NCBI GenBank assembly: GCA_034769895.1
Contig: CM068368.1
Span: forward strand, 337,613,076-337,677,075
DNA: 64,000 nucleotides
Reading direction: 5' to 3'
From: Magicicada septendecula
Taxonomy: Eukaryota > Arthropoda > Insecta > Hemiptera > Cicadidae
Made by a program: the position numbers and the translations under genes. Below are positions 10,491 through 21,672 of this stretch, one piece after another. The first letter of the stretch is position 1. Each line of letters opens with the position of its first letter. The notes below the pieces were generated by a model. It worked only from the letters and a program-made list of their open reading frames with translations, was not told where the DNA came from and ran no database searches.

Positions 10491-12660
10491 AATGAAAACT
10501 ATAACAGTAAAGTATTTCAACGGTTAACATTACGTAATAAGAGAATAGTGAAAACGTATCGTGAAAATATGTGCAGACTTTAAAATTAAAATCACTTACT
10601 CAGCTGAAATCTTTATGGTATACAATTGAATTCTAAATGGTATTAATGTATAACATAAATCAATGTATAATTTATTTAAATTTAATATTATGAAATATTA
10701 TGAAATTCGTGAACCACTATTTCCTATTTTAATAAAATATAGCTAACAATTACAATGAGAGCAATGGTTTGAATAAATTTATGTTTTAAAGGCAAAATTA
10801 AGTAAGCAAACGCAAATAGAGAAACACAAATTTGACACATGTTGATAGATCAAACATAATTTTGCATTGTAACTGATAAATTTGAAATTGCTGACGCCAG
10901 TGGATAACATTTAATCGATAACATTTATTAATGTATATAATAAAAAGTATGTTCATGTCACCACAATCTAAAACTAGTGTGTCATTTTGTAATATGTCAA
11001 AGTGCATGTAGCAACAATAATTTTCAGCTCCATTTAAAAGTCAATTTTCTGTCCAGCATATTTCTTTCCAGTATAACTCTCAAGGCACTAGCTAGATGAT
11101 TCATTAACACCTCAGTGAGATAATTGCACGACATATATTTTTGAAGGCGCTAATAAGTTACAGGCTTCGGCAGGGTAGAGGATTTACATGAACATTTACC
11201 AGGAAGCCTGATGGCATTGACCCCCGTAAAATAAAACAAGGGCGCGCTCGCGCGCGCGCACTCACACACTTACACATGATGTTATGATCATTTACGTAAA
11301 TATTATATCTGTATTATGTAACTACTACTTAAAGTTATTTTAACTTTATAAATAATCCTAAAGTATACTTTTCCATCATTTAATGAAAAAAACAAGATTA
11401 GCTGTATCTTCATTACACTACAACTTCTGATTCTTCACTACGTTAAATCTTGCTGTCTCGAAGAACTGATACAACTCAAAATCGCTTTTAATTTCTTTTT
11501 ATGAAGAAAAAGTTTTCACTGTCTTCGTTTTTTTTTATTAGAGATAAAATTTTTGCGCCGTGTGTAATTTTCTTGATTACTGATTTTATAATGCTTCTAC
11601 GAATCAAAAGTTCGAGTTCTATGTATTTTCATAACACAAATCAAATAGATTATTTTGCTAAACAAAATTTTATGACACATATTTATAGAATGATATAAAT
11701 ATTTAAGCAATATAAGAAACATTTATCTTCTCTTTTATCTGTCAGTATTAAAAGTAAATATTTTAAAAAACACTATTTAAGAACGATAAATTAAAATAAT
11801 ATCAACTTTAAAGCTTTACGTAATTTTTGTTTCTTTCTTGATGACTACCAACATTTATGTCAGTACCTTACAATGTCATAAAATCATTACTTCTCCTTAA
11901 GTAATAGCTGCACAACTTTGATATAACTGTTTAATGTTTAATATAACTTGTCAAGACATATAATATTTGTTAGTTAAACTCCAAGATGTTTGGTGCTATA
12001 GAGTATTAAACATGAAAGTTTAAACGAACGGAAGGCGATAGTGTTATATAAGGGAGTTTTTAAATTTGACAAGCTCTTAAACCGATTGCTCCTTTCTTGC
12101 TATGAAGGTTCCGAAATGCTAGTTTTTAAAGTACTTATTTCAAATGACAGAGGTTGTAAGAAGTTAAAATAAGAGATTTTTTGAGGAAATAAAGAAAGTA
12201 GTGCAGTTTTACAAATAAAACAAATGCTTGATTCATGTAAGAAGCTTTTTCGTTTTCTCATCTAAACTTACTAAGATACTAAGATGCTAACGTAATTACT
12301 GCACGCATAATTACTACACGACGATACTGTATCCATAGTGCAAACTGAATACATTTGTTTCCCTATTAAGACGCAGAGTTACTTTGATATTCTTTTAGGT
12401 AACCGCTTACATAAATAAACACGGGAGACAAAATGAAAAATCACAAATTGAACAAACAAATTAATTGAAATTAAAATTGTAACCTTTAATTCAGGTTAGG
12501 TATAGAATAATTTATTTCACATGAAATTTATCAGACTTTGCTCTGCTGGCTTGCTGAGATTTTATTTTTAGTATATCACACATTAGAGATTAAGACAATA
12601 AAAAATACTCGTCATGAAACCAATTTGTCAAGGGCTCATTTAAAGAAAGCTGGGAACGCC
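10491..12660. other. gene-free AT-rich stretch
   Basis: A short GC dinucleotide run followed by CA repeats occurs near 11240-11275. Otherwise the sequence is AT-rich without recognisable coding or RNA genes. Confidence 0.5.
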
Positions 12661-12665
12661 TGAAA

Positions 12666-13022
12666 TCAAAAGTTTGGCAAAAGTGGAGGTTGAGTGTATA
12701 ACCGCATACTGTACTCCTGTAATATCTTTCTCTTACCTTCTTCTACCAATATTTTAGCGTTCTCCTTCACTAATATTATTGTTTTATTTTTATGCTGCAC
12801 CTCAAATTCTACATCGGCTTGCCTTTCCACTCGGTCTTTCATCTCAAGGTAGTGCCACAGTTTTTCCATCTTCGTTTTCTGTGTAACTTTTAACCTCCCC
12901 AATAGACATTCTGTTTGCTTGTAGGTGTGTTTGTATTTCATCGATTTCTGTATTCGTGACTCTGATTTTGTACGTTTTATTAGACAAGTAATTTGTCCCG
13001 TCGGAAGGCTCACGTAAATCAT
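12666..13022 (-). CDS. unrecognised 118-codon reading frame
   Basis: The frame is unusually long for this AT-rich DNA and its product is charged and Lys-rich, with a helical-looking middle (KLWHYLEMKDRVERQADVEF). A second minus-strand frame (13045-13227) lies just upstream in another phase, so a frameshifted older gene is possible. I recognise no domain, signal peptide or membrane segment. It may be a decayed transposon fragment. Function unknown, and a chance frame cannot be excluded. Confidence 0.25.
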   Translation of the reverse strand: MIYVSLPTGQITCLIKRTKSESRIQKSMKYKHTYKQTECLLGRLKVTQKTKMEKLWHYLEMKDRVERQADVEFEVQHKNKTIILVKENAKILVEEGKRKILQEYSMRLYTQPPLLPNF

Positions 13023-13227
13023 TTCTTGGAAACGAGTCGTATTTTTATATTAATACATGTATTCTTGTGTATTCTTGTTCTATAGACCCAGTATACATAC
13101 ACATATTTATTGACTCAGCTGCTAGCACGTGTTTCACGATTGAACCTTTGGTATTGTCGCCAACCAATAACGTACTACTGCGTAAAATTTCGTATTTGTT
13201 GTGAATAAAAAACGGTTCGTTTACCAT

Positions 13228-14150
13228 TTTGACTCATGTCTTTTGGGTTTAGATTTTAAATATTTTTCTAAAAACTGTGTTCGAACGATTTCAGTATTAT
13301 TTATTGTTATCGTATAACTCTGTTAGATTGTCTTGCGTAACGAGCAATGCGCCTTGCTCGTTTTTACGTATAATAATAATAACATCATAATAATATTTTA
13401 CGTATATTATGATAATACTTCGCCAATATTATAACTATATAAATACATATGCAGTGTCTGTTTGTGTGTGTGTGTGTGTGTGTGTTTTATAAATACGTAC
13501 ATGTAAATACTAAATAATTATTTTACTTTTCTTGATTATTAAAACATTTTTTACTTTATTATAAAATTTCTATAAAGCAAGTATTTGTTTATTTATGTAT
13601 ACTTGCTTTTAGTAAATTTTACATAAACAAGTCACGACCTATATAAACATAGGTTTGAAAATGCTTTGTTTTCGATATATAGCTTGCCAAAAATATCACC
13701 TTGATTTCTGCTTCAAGCTGCAGAAATTCTACTGAAATTCTTGGATTTTAAATTAAAGGGTAAACTTGATGGTTTCATATGGTTTTTTACCTAACAAATC
13801 GAGAAAAAAGAGGGTTTCAGAACTGTGTCTTGAGTAGTTTTATATAAACGTTTTGTATATCTTAAAAAAGTGGCACCAAACAATACACTTTTTTAGGTTT
13901 GATGTAAATTTACTTGTTTAAATTGCCAATAAATAAATATAGATTTGTAACACAATTTGTACAGAATTTAATTCAGAAAAATTGAAGTATAATAAGTAAA
14001 TAAAAAACTAATGAATGTTGTAAAAAATTCAATTTTTTAAAGAGCTGTCTAACTTCATGTGAATAATGAGGTATGACCACCATGTTCATAGAACGTTTGC
14101 AGTCTTTTCTCAAGATGTACGTCTTCTAACAGGATTGACATCTGATTTTA
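13228..14150. other. gene-free stretch with a GT array
   Basis: A (GT)n microsatellite lies at about 13463-13486. Nothing else is recognisable before the Penelope-like fragment that follows. Confidence 0.5.
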
Positions 14151-14154
14151 TAAA

Positions 14155-14575
14155 ATGTCTTTGTACACAATACCATTTGCCTATAGTGGCCGAGAGCCTA
14201 TAGTGAGCTCTCGGTTTGATCCGGTATACGACCTTTCAAAGTTTTTAATTTCCATAATTAGTCCTCTCTCGGCTAATACGAAATTTATGGTTAAAGATTC
14301 AGAACATTTTGTTAAAAATCTTCAACTGGACAATAACGGCATCATGGTCAGTTTCAATGTCGAAAATCTGTTTCTTAAACGTGTTCCGGTTAAGAAGACA
14401 TTAGAAATTGTTATGAACTCTTGGAAGAGGATTTGACATTTGCTGACAGAACTAATATACTGGTCCAGGCTACTGTGGAATTATAAGAAATTTATGTAAT
14501 TTCATTTTATTTTCGCTACAAGGATGTTTTTTATGAGCAGGGATCGAAACGTCAGGCGACAAAACAATTGCTATG
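14155..14575 (+). pseudogene. Penelope-like element reverse transcriptase fragment
   Basis: The translation holds EPIVSSRFDPVYDLSKFL followed by ISPL, then VKDSEHFVKNL and MVSFNVENLF. This is the fingers/palm start of Penelope-like RTs, where the usual forms are RPIVSS..YxLAKFL and VSFDVxSLF. The catalytic Asp of the first palm motif is therefore Asn here. After a stop at 14434-14436 homology continues in another frame (TFADRTNILVQ, then ICVISFYFRYKDVFYEQGS), the region before the next RT motif. The piece ends near 14575 and carries a frameshift, so it is dead. In the intact family this RT uses target-primed reverse transcription together with a GIY-YIG endonuclease, seen separately at 50.8-51.7 kb. 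Confidence 0.75.
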
Positions 14576-17500
14576 GAAGCAGTACGAAATCGCCCATTGC
14601 TTTAAAGTTTTAAAGAACGTGTAAAAAACTTATTAAAAAACTATATTACATGAGTAAAGACTTTATAGTTTAAGTTAAAAAGAACTTTTTAAATATTAAT
14701 TAATTTCATCTTACAGAAATATAATTTTAGTTTGTGTTACGAAGGCCAACATAGATAGAGTAATAATTTTTATAAACTGTATTAAAAGCAAAGAAGATTG
14801 TCAGAAAATAATAGCATCATTAATAAATCCACTTCATTCCAATGACATATATCTCGACTATTTATTCTCTGCGAACCCTACTCGTTGTCAATATACGTAG
14901 AGTCAGAGAGAAAGGCAGAGTTTCACTTAGGAAACTGTACAATTGACAAGTTGCTGACGTTTGAGGCGATGCGACGTTTCGCACTCACTCAGTGTTACTA
15001 GTTTTATTTTGGAATTCTGTCTGCGCCTTCATTAATCATGATGTATAAATATCATTTGCATGAGCACCATGGTTGTACTACTAGTAAGCCTTCTGTAAGG
15101 TGTTAGTTATTTGAGTAAAGCCTAACAGTACACATTTGTGGTAACATAATGCTCACTTCTGTCACATACTGGTGACATTCGTTGAAAGCCTATCGCTTTT
15201 ACTTTTACGAATCGCCTTACTATTACGTTCTAGTCTAAACTGTAACGAATTTTGAGATATCGAGTACGCTACGAGTTTTGTTTTATCTGCGATTCATTTT
15301 CAACATTACTTTCTGGGTAAAATTCGAAAGCAGGATAAAGGAAGAATGACAAGTTGTTAATGATCATAAAACAATATTGTACGACATATAACAACACTTC
15401 AAACGACTTGATATGAAGAAGGACCTAATTTTGTAGAGATTTAACCATTGTCCTTTACTATTCGTTTATCTTTCTTTTGGCTTATTTTTCTATCTAATAA
15501 TCTGTCGGGCAAAAATAAAAAAAACGATCTTATTAAGAGAGTTAAATACGAAATACCGGCGCAAAGTATACCAATGTTAATATACCAAAGTATATTGAAG
15601 AGTTAATCATATGAATTTTTACTGTATAATTGTTTTGTGTAGGAGTCGTCAGAAGAAGTGTAGTCATAGGAACGGAAAAACCGTGTGTTAACAGTGAAAA
15701 GCTTGAGTGTCTTTACATATAAATATTACTGTTATATGTAATTGTTTCATTGTTTCAAAGAACACGGAACTCCACTGCTTTGAATCCATGACCAAAAAAA
15801 TATAGTTAAATAAATTTTATAATCTTTTTGATATTATCTTTGTACATTTTCAAGGGCGCGTGCGAGTAGGCACAAGGAGAAACTTATTTTTGTGTAGTAC
15901 AAAATATAGTTGACAACGTATTCAAGTAGGAGTGACATTTTTGTAAATATAAAGTTATAAAATGTATTTGAATAGTTTAACCTAAATTAGCTAAATTAGG
16001 TATTAAGTTAATTGACTTTATTTTTGTTTACTTTAATTTTCGTCTAAATATAGGATGTACTGAAGACCTTTTTAGGTCAGAGAAAACAAATAGCAATTAG
16101 GAACATACCTTAGACAAAAAAAATTTGCTGTTTAGTGTGTGCACTTTACAGAAATTCAATATTTGTTACAAAATGTTTGCTATAACAGAAAATTTTGGTT
16201 AAAACTGTTGTAACTCTAGTCAGGAATACTGAGTGTAAAATATTAGTGGTAATACACATTTGTTCTCTAGCGTTTTCCGCATCTCTGTTAAAATATTCAT
16301 TTGTGTAGCATATAATAAGAAACAGTATATCGTTAAGTAACAAATATTCACTAACAAAAAAAGATATAAATTATGAAAGACAAAAAGTAACACGATGTAA
16401 TTTTATATATATAGCCTAAGAGAGAGGGAGAGAGAGAGCAACAATACATATGTTTGCATATTTACCCAGGGCAGTAATTTTGTAAATAATTAGTGTAAGA
16501 AGACTATGACGAATAGTTTTGTGCGTGAAACCGGTTGAAAGTGTACATCTGCCCGAAAGTGTAAATAATCGTTTGTGTGTCTGTATGTGTGAACCAGCAC
16601 GGACCTGCCTTGTACTACGAGAGGAGAGACGTATGAACTGCTGCGTTTTATTATTAAATCAGTTATTGGGATGATTAAAATAAATTAATAAATATATTTT
16701 TTACTTGTTACCAAAGACATCACAATTCTGAAAACACCATTAGAATAAGGACATTTAAACGCAATGTAATTATTACAGAAAGTGCGAAATAAAGACGTCA
16801 TACAAATTAATGTTAATCACTACCATAATTAACAAGGACTTAACGAATGTGTTATATGTAAATGACGAGAGAAAAATTACGAAGACAATGCAACCACTCG
16901 CCTAAAGATAAAGTTTACGTGTTCGCTAAAGCGGACTATAAGGTAATCAGTAAAAAAGGACGCTACATTCGAATTGACAAAATTTAACATGTCAAAAACA
17001 ATGTCAGTTAGCCGTTTTACTATACCTCCGACAATTTTGGGCTCAAGAAATCGTCAGACTCAAGAAAGTTTCATACGCTGTCACTATGTCCGTCTGCTGA
17101 TCAACTTGAACATCATCGTAATCATTACCATCATCTGCATACACCACGATTGATGGGGGAACACAGGACCATCATCAGCAACAGGCTATAGAGTACCGAG
17201 GACGCATCAGCATCATCATCATCGTCATTGTCATCATTCAGGAGACGCACGCACACGCACACGCGCACACACGTACACACACACACACACACACAAACAC
17301 ACGTACACACGAAACGGTAACTTCGACAATACGCAGGTGACAAATGAACAATTATATTTTTGTGATTAAACAAAGAACTCATAAAGAACAGAATATGAGA
17401 TAATAAAGTAATATAAAGACTTAAATGTAAATAATGTAAATATTTAAAGTAAAAGAAGTAATTGTGAGTTGGTATTAAAAATAATAATTTTATTCTGTTT

Positions 17501-17720
17501 AATTTTACAAATTGGCCACTTTGGTCTTTTAATTTTAATTATTCTGTCTTTACAAATCATAAATATTCTTAAAGTAAATGTTATTTTATTAAAATATCAA
17601 TAGCAAAAATTCAATTTTTATTTCGTAAAGTTAATATTATTTTATAAATGAGTTGCTATTGTAATAATGATTCAGTCAGACACCCATGGAACATAAAAGA
17701 ATTTTATAATTTGTTCATCA
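14576..17720. other. gene-free AT-rich stretch
   Basis: GA-rich (about 16420-16440) and CA-rich (about 17245-17310) simple repeats are present, the latter following a CAT-rich patch at 17100-17235. No supported gene. Confidence 0.5.
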
Positions 17721-18041
17721 TGTATGTTTAGATATGTATATGTATATGTGATACATATATGTAACCCCTAGAGGGCGCGTCTCCAGGTGGCGGATAGGGG
17801 AATGCCCTAACCGATCTGGTTCTTGCTAGATCGGCGGGTAGGAGGGAAATAAAATACCTCCCGCGGACCAACAGGTGGGGTAGGTAGGGCTTCTCAGCCG
17901 CAGAGAAGGCAACCTACCTAAGAGAAGGACACTCTGAAATCAAACCCTGGCCCTCCAGGATGGGGGTTGAGTCGTTAGGCTAGCAACCTACACTTGTAAA
18001 AGCCATAACATGCTAACAAACCCAACAAAAACAAGCCTCGG

Positions 18042-18988
18042 ATGGTGGACAGGGATTTTGGTAGACGAACACAGCAACGGAAATGGACTTTGAGTTTGGC
18101 TATATGGAATATTCAAGGAATCAGAAATAAACAGCAAGAAATACTACAAGAATGCTTGATACGGAAAATAGATATTATTGTCCTTTCAGAAACGAAGAAA
18201 AAAGGAAATGAGAATGAAAATCTAAAAGAATACATACACTTCTTTTCGGGTGTAAAGAAAGATCAAACAGCTCATGCAGGGGTATCCATATTTATTCATA
18301 AAAAATACCGGAATCGGGTAAAATCATGGGAGCCCATTAATGAAATGTTTTAAAAAATGACAATTCAGCTAAGAGGGAGAATTATTACAATAATTGGCAT
18401 ATATGCTTTAACTGAGGACACCACAGTTCAAACCAAAGACAATTTTGAAGAAGCTCTGAGAGAAATTATAGAGGACATCCCAAACAGTCATGAAATAATC
18501 CTTGCAGGAGATCTTAATGCAAGAGTCGGAAACAAAGAAACAGTAAAGTAGTTGGCACACACGGAGAAGAGACAGTTAATAACAATGGTGAGAGATTAAT
18601 TGATTTATGTGAACAATATGAATTGAAAATAATGAATACCTTCTATGTTCACAAAGACATCCATAAGTATACGTGGTACCAGAACACAAGAGGTCTAAGA
18701 TCTATAATAGATTATATAATATTGAGACAAAGATCTGGTTTGAGAGTGCGGGATGTGAGAGTGCACAGGGGAGCTGAATGTGGGTCAGATCACAGATTGG
18801 TTGTTAGTAAACTATATATTCCCTTCATAGGAGCTCATGTAGAAAGAGCAGAAAATGTTGGCCCGAAAATTGAAGACGCAAAATATAATTTGAAGAGCTT
18901 TCAGCACGATAGTACAAGAATGCTGTATTCGTGGAGATTAGAACAAAAGTTAATGACAGCAACCAGATCCACTTTAGAAGAATACTAA
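18042..18988 (+). pseudogene. LINE apurinic-type endonuclease domain
   Basis: The frame opens with LSLAIWNIQGIRNKQQEI and IIVLSETKKKG, the N-terminal strands and Glu motif of exonuclease/endonuclease/phosphatase LINE nucleases. It continues with ILAGDLNARVG (the catalytic D-x-N) and ends with SIIDYIIL and GSDHRLV (the SDH motif). These catalytic motifs are all present, but the chain is broken by an in-frame TAA at 18351-18353 and a frameshift near 18545. A further shift or stop follows at 18986. The enzyme would nick target DNA to prime reverse transcription. The start is the first Met upstream of the domain. Confidence 0.8.
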
Positions 18989-19181
18989 CATATAAAGAGA
19001 AGCGGCTGAGGAAGCCCTAGGAAGACAAGATCGGAAATCAAATAAACCATTCTGTTGGGATAGTGAAATAGAAGAGAAAATCAAAAATGAAAAAGGAAAC
19101 ATATTTGATACTACTACAAACTAAAGATGAAGAGATAAAGAAGAATATAAAAGAATGAATAGAGAAGTTAAACAATAAGTA

Positions 19182-20500
19182 GTGAAGAAGAAAAATAATG
19201 CTTGGGAGAAAAGATGTGAATGCATAGATAATCAGCTGGGAGGTACACAAAGCTCGGAAGCTTGGAAGACAATTAAAGCCAATGAAACTACAAACCGGAC
19301 ACAGATATTTTTGAACAACATACCTGAAACAAAATGGATGCAACACTTTATGGAGCTATTGGTTGAAACAAGGAATAAATTCATTCCTAATGACCATGAA
19401 ATAAAAGTATCTGTAGAAATTGCACTAAGTATTGAAGAAGTTCAAGAGGCAATAAAAGGTACAAAATTGAGGAAATCCCCAGGTCTGGGAGGAATAAACC
19501 CAGAATTAGTTAGATGTGGCCCCCCCAAGCTGTTTGAAATGCTCAGGAAACTATTCGAAAGATGCCTAAATGGAGAAGAAGTGCCAGTGGAGTGGCGAAC
19601 ATCGTATATCTCACCAGTCCATAAGAAGGGTTCAAAGTTGTGCCCTAGAAATTACAGAGTAATTGCTGTGATCCCGACCATCGGGAGAATATATTCAAGG
19701 ATTTTGAAAAACTTAATTGAAGAAGACATCAAGACCAAGCAGCTCGAAGAACAATCAGGTTTTAGAGCGGGGCGATCCACAACATCTTAGAGCGGTAGGC
19801 AACATCTTTACAATCAAAATAGCAGTTGAAAAGAGAGTACAGCATAATAGAGAAACGCATATAACTTTAATAGATTTAGAAAAGGCATATGATAGCGTCC
19901 CAATCTCACAGTTATGGAAGGAGATGGAGCATTTGAACATAAATGCAAATTTGATTGCAGCCACCAGAAGATACTATCAACAAAATATCACCAGGGTCAA
20001 ACTGGGAAACAAACTCACTCTCCCATTCGAAACTACAAAAGACGTAAGACAAGGATGCTGCTTGTCCCCTACCCTCTTTAAAACATATTTAGACAGATAT
20101 CTAGTAAGATGGACAAAGAAGTGTAAAAGCATGGGGCTGAGAGTAGGAGATGACAATCTGTTCACTGTATATTTTGCCGATGACCAGATTGTGGTAGCGG
20201 AGGATGACGAAGACGTCGAGTATATGGTCAGAAAGTTAAAAGAGGAATATGACGCAGCTGGTTTGACGATGAACATGGTAAAATGTGAGTACCTGATAGT
20301 GGGCAACGAAGAAGTTAAGGACTTAAAATTGGATGTGGACAGGATATAAGGTGTTGAAAAAACTAAATACTTAGGCGTTATTTTCAACAAACAGGGAAGC
20401 AGCAAAGATGAACTTCAAGTACGTGTTAACAGGGGGCGAACCGTTATAAGAACGCTGAATTTGCTTCTATGGGAAAAAAGTATAACCAGAAATACAAAGA

Positions 20501-20540
<40 letters not shown>

Positions 20541-20960
20541 ATAGCATGGTGCAAAGTGTAATCCTTTATGGAGCAGAAGTCTGGAACGTTTCAAACGTAA
20601 ATAAGAAAAAACTGATGGCAGCGGAAATGGACTTCTTCAGGAGGAGTTGTAGAAGATCAAAATTAGACAGGGTTTGAAATGAGACAGACTATTAGAGCCG
20701 AGATGAATATTGACAGGACAATAGTAGATGAAATAGAACGAAGACAATTGACTTGGTTTAGGCATGTGAAGAGAATGGAAGATGACAGATGGCCCGCAAA
20801 ATACTGGAATGGATACCACTGGTGAGGAGGAAAAGAGGACGACCACGGAGGAGTTGGCGAGATGACGTAGCGGAAGCAATGGTTGAAAGAAATTTAGAAG
20901 AACTTACATGCTACAATAGGTTACACTGGAAGTTGGGGACGGAGAAACGGCGACAGCTGT
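19182..20960 (+). pseudogene. LINE reverse transcriptase and C-terminal tail
   Basis: Motifs in order are KSPGLGGINPEL, WRTSYISPVHKKGS with NYRVIAV, EEQSGFRAGRSTT, LIDLEKAYDSVP (catalytic Asp), VRQGCCLSPTLF, and YFADDQIVVAEDDED (catalytic FADD), then KTKYLGV and YGAEVW. The tail resembles the fragment at 9264-9640 (GRPRRSWRDDV). The frame shifts near 19780, hits a TAA at 20347-20349 and accumulates stops after 20660. A (TA)n array at 20504-20537 lies inside the thumb-region coding sequence and adds an Ile-Tyr repeat. The active-site aspartates are retained, but the gene is not translatable as one protein. Confidence 0.85.
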
Positions 20961-20970
20961 AAAGATCCGT

Positions 20971-21016
<46 letters not shown>

Positions 21017-21338
21017 ATGTTTAGATGTTTATGTTTAAGACTATATGTTGTTAATGTGTACTGAATAGCAAAGGTATGTTATGTTTTACAGAGTGTAACA
21101 TTATAAAAGAGAGTATTTTGAGTTACCTAATTTCAAATTTTAATAATCAATTAATTTTCTTTGGAGCATTTAATAAACCGTTGATTGATTCTTTTAAAAT
21201 GTTTTAATCAATTATTTCATGTCATCAACTCCTCTTTTTAAAAAATACGTTTATTGTGCAACCACATATACTTAACGCAACGAAAATACAAAAATCCTAC
21301 GACCTGACCGGTGTTTAACACTATACAGTTGCGTTGTG
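20961..21338. other. gene-free stretch with TA array
   Basis: A (TA)n array lies at about 20985-21019 next to the LINE 3' end. The remainder, up to the Ginger-like element, has no recognisable feature. Confidence 0.55.
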
Positions 21339-21342
21339 TATA

Positions 21343-21617
21343 TGTTATTCGCAATTGCCGAATTCGGGCATTGCCAGAAATTTTTACTCACTCCACGAAG
21401 TGCGAATCTAGGTTTTACGCAATCCGCGGAGTGAGCATTTATTTTGGGCAATGTGCGAAATAAAGTACCCACTCCGCGTAGTGCGTATTTCCATTTGCGC
21501 AATACCCGAAGTAAACTTTAATTTCGGCCATTGCGTAAATCAAAATAGCCAGTCCACGAAGTGAGCATTTCATTTTACTCACTCCGCGACTTGCTTTTAC
21601 TCAATAGCCGAAGTGAC
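21343..21617 (+). repeat. left terminal inverted repeat of the Ginger-like element
   Basis: About 275 bp, inverse of 25908-26191 with point differences. It contains alternating near-palindromic units resembling CACTCCGCGGAGTG and GCAATNNCCGAA, repeated several times at roughly 25-50-bp spacing. Such subterminal arrays commonly serve as transposase binding sites; that role is inferred here. The last few codons and the stop of the transposase gene fall within or beside this repeat. Confidence 0.85.
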
Positions 21618-21672
21618 GATTGTGTGAAAAATACACGCACGCACGCGCACGCGCACGCGCACGCGCACGCGT
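21618..21672. repeat. (CACGCG)n microsatellite
   Basis: The CACGCACGCGCACG-type array lies at the 3' end of the transposase frame on the minus strand. It encodes an Arg-Ala run just before the stop, which is probably an expansion rather than a domain. Confidence 0.8.

Larger units (their letters stand above)
17765..20960 (+). mobile_element. near full-length non-LTR retrotransposon, inactivated
   Basis: The element starts with a GC-rich leader (from about 17765, GAGGGCGCGTCTCCAGGTGG), followed by an endonuclease domain (18042-18988), a reverse transcriptase (about 19182-20600) and a C-terminal LINE tail ending near 20960. It runs into a TA-rich microsatellite at 20985-21019, which may be its 3' tail. 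TATGTTTAGAT occurs at 17723-17733 and again at about 21016-21026, a possible target-site duplication, though about 30 bp separate it from the leader. The apurinic-type endonuclease plus RT and FADD-type active site identify an APE-class LINE. I do not assign the clade. Several frameshifts and stops make it a fossil. Confidence 0.8.
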
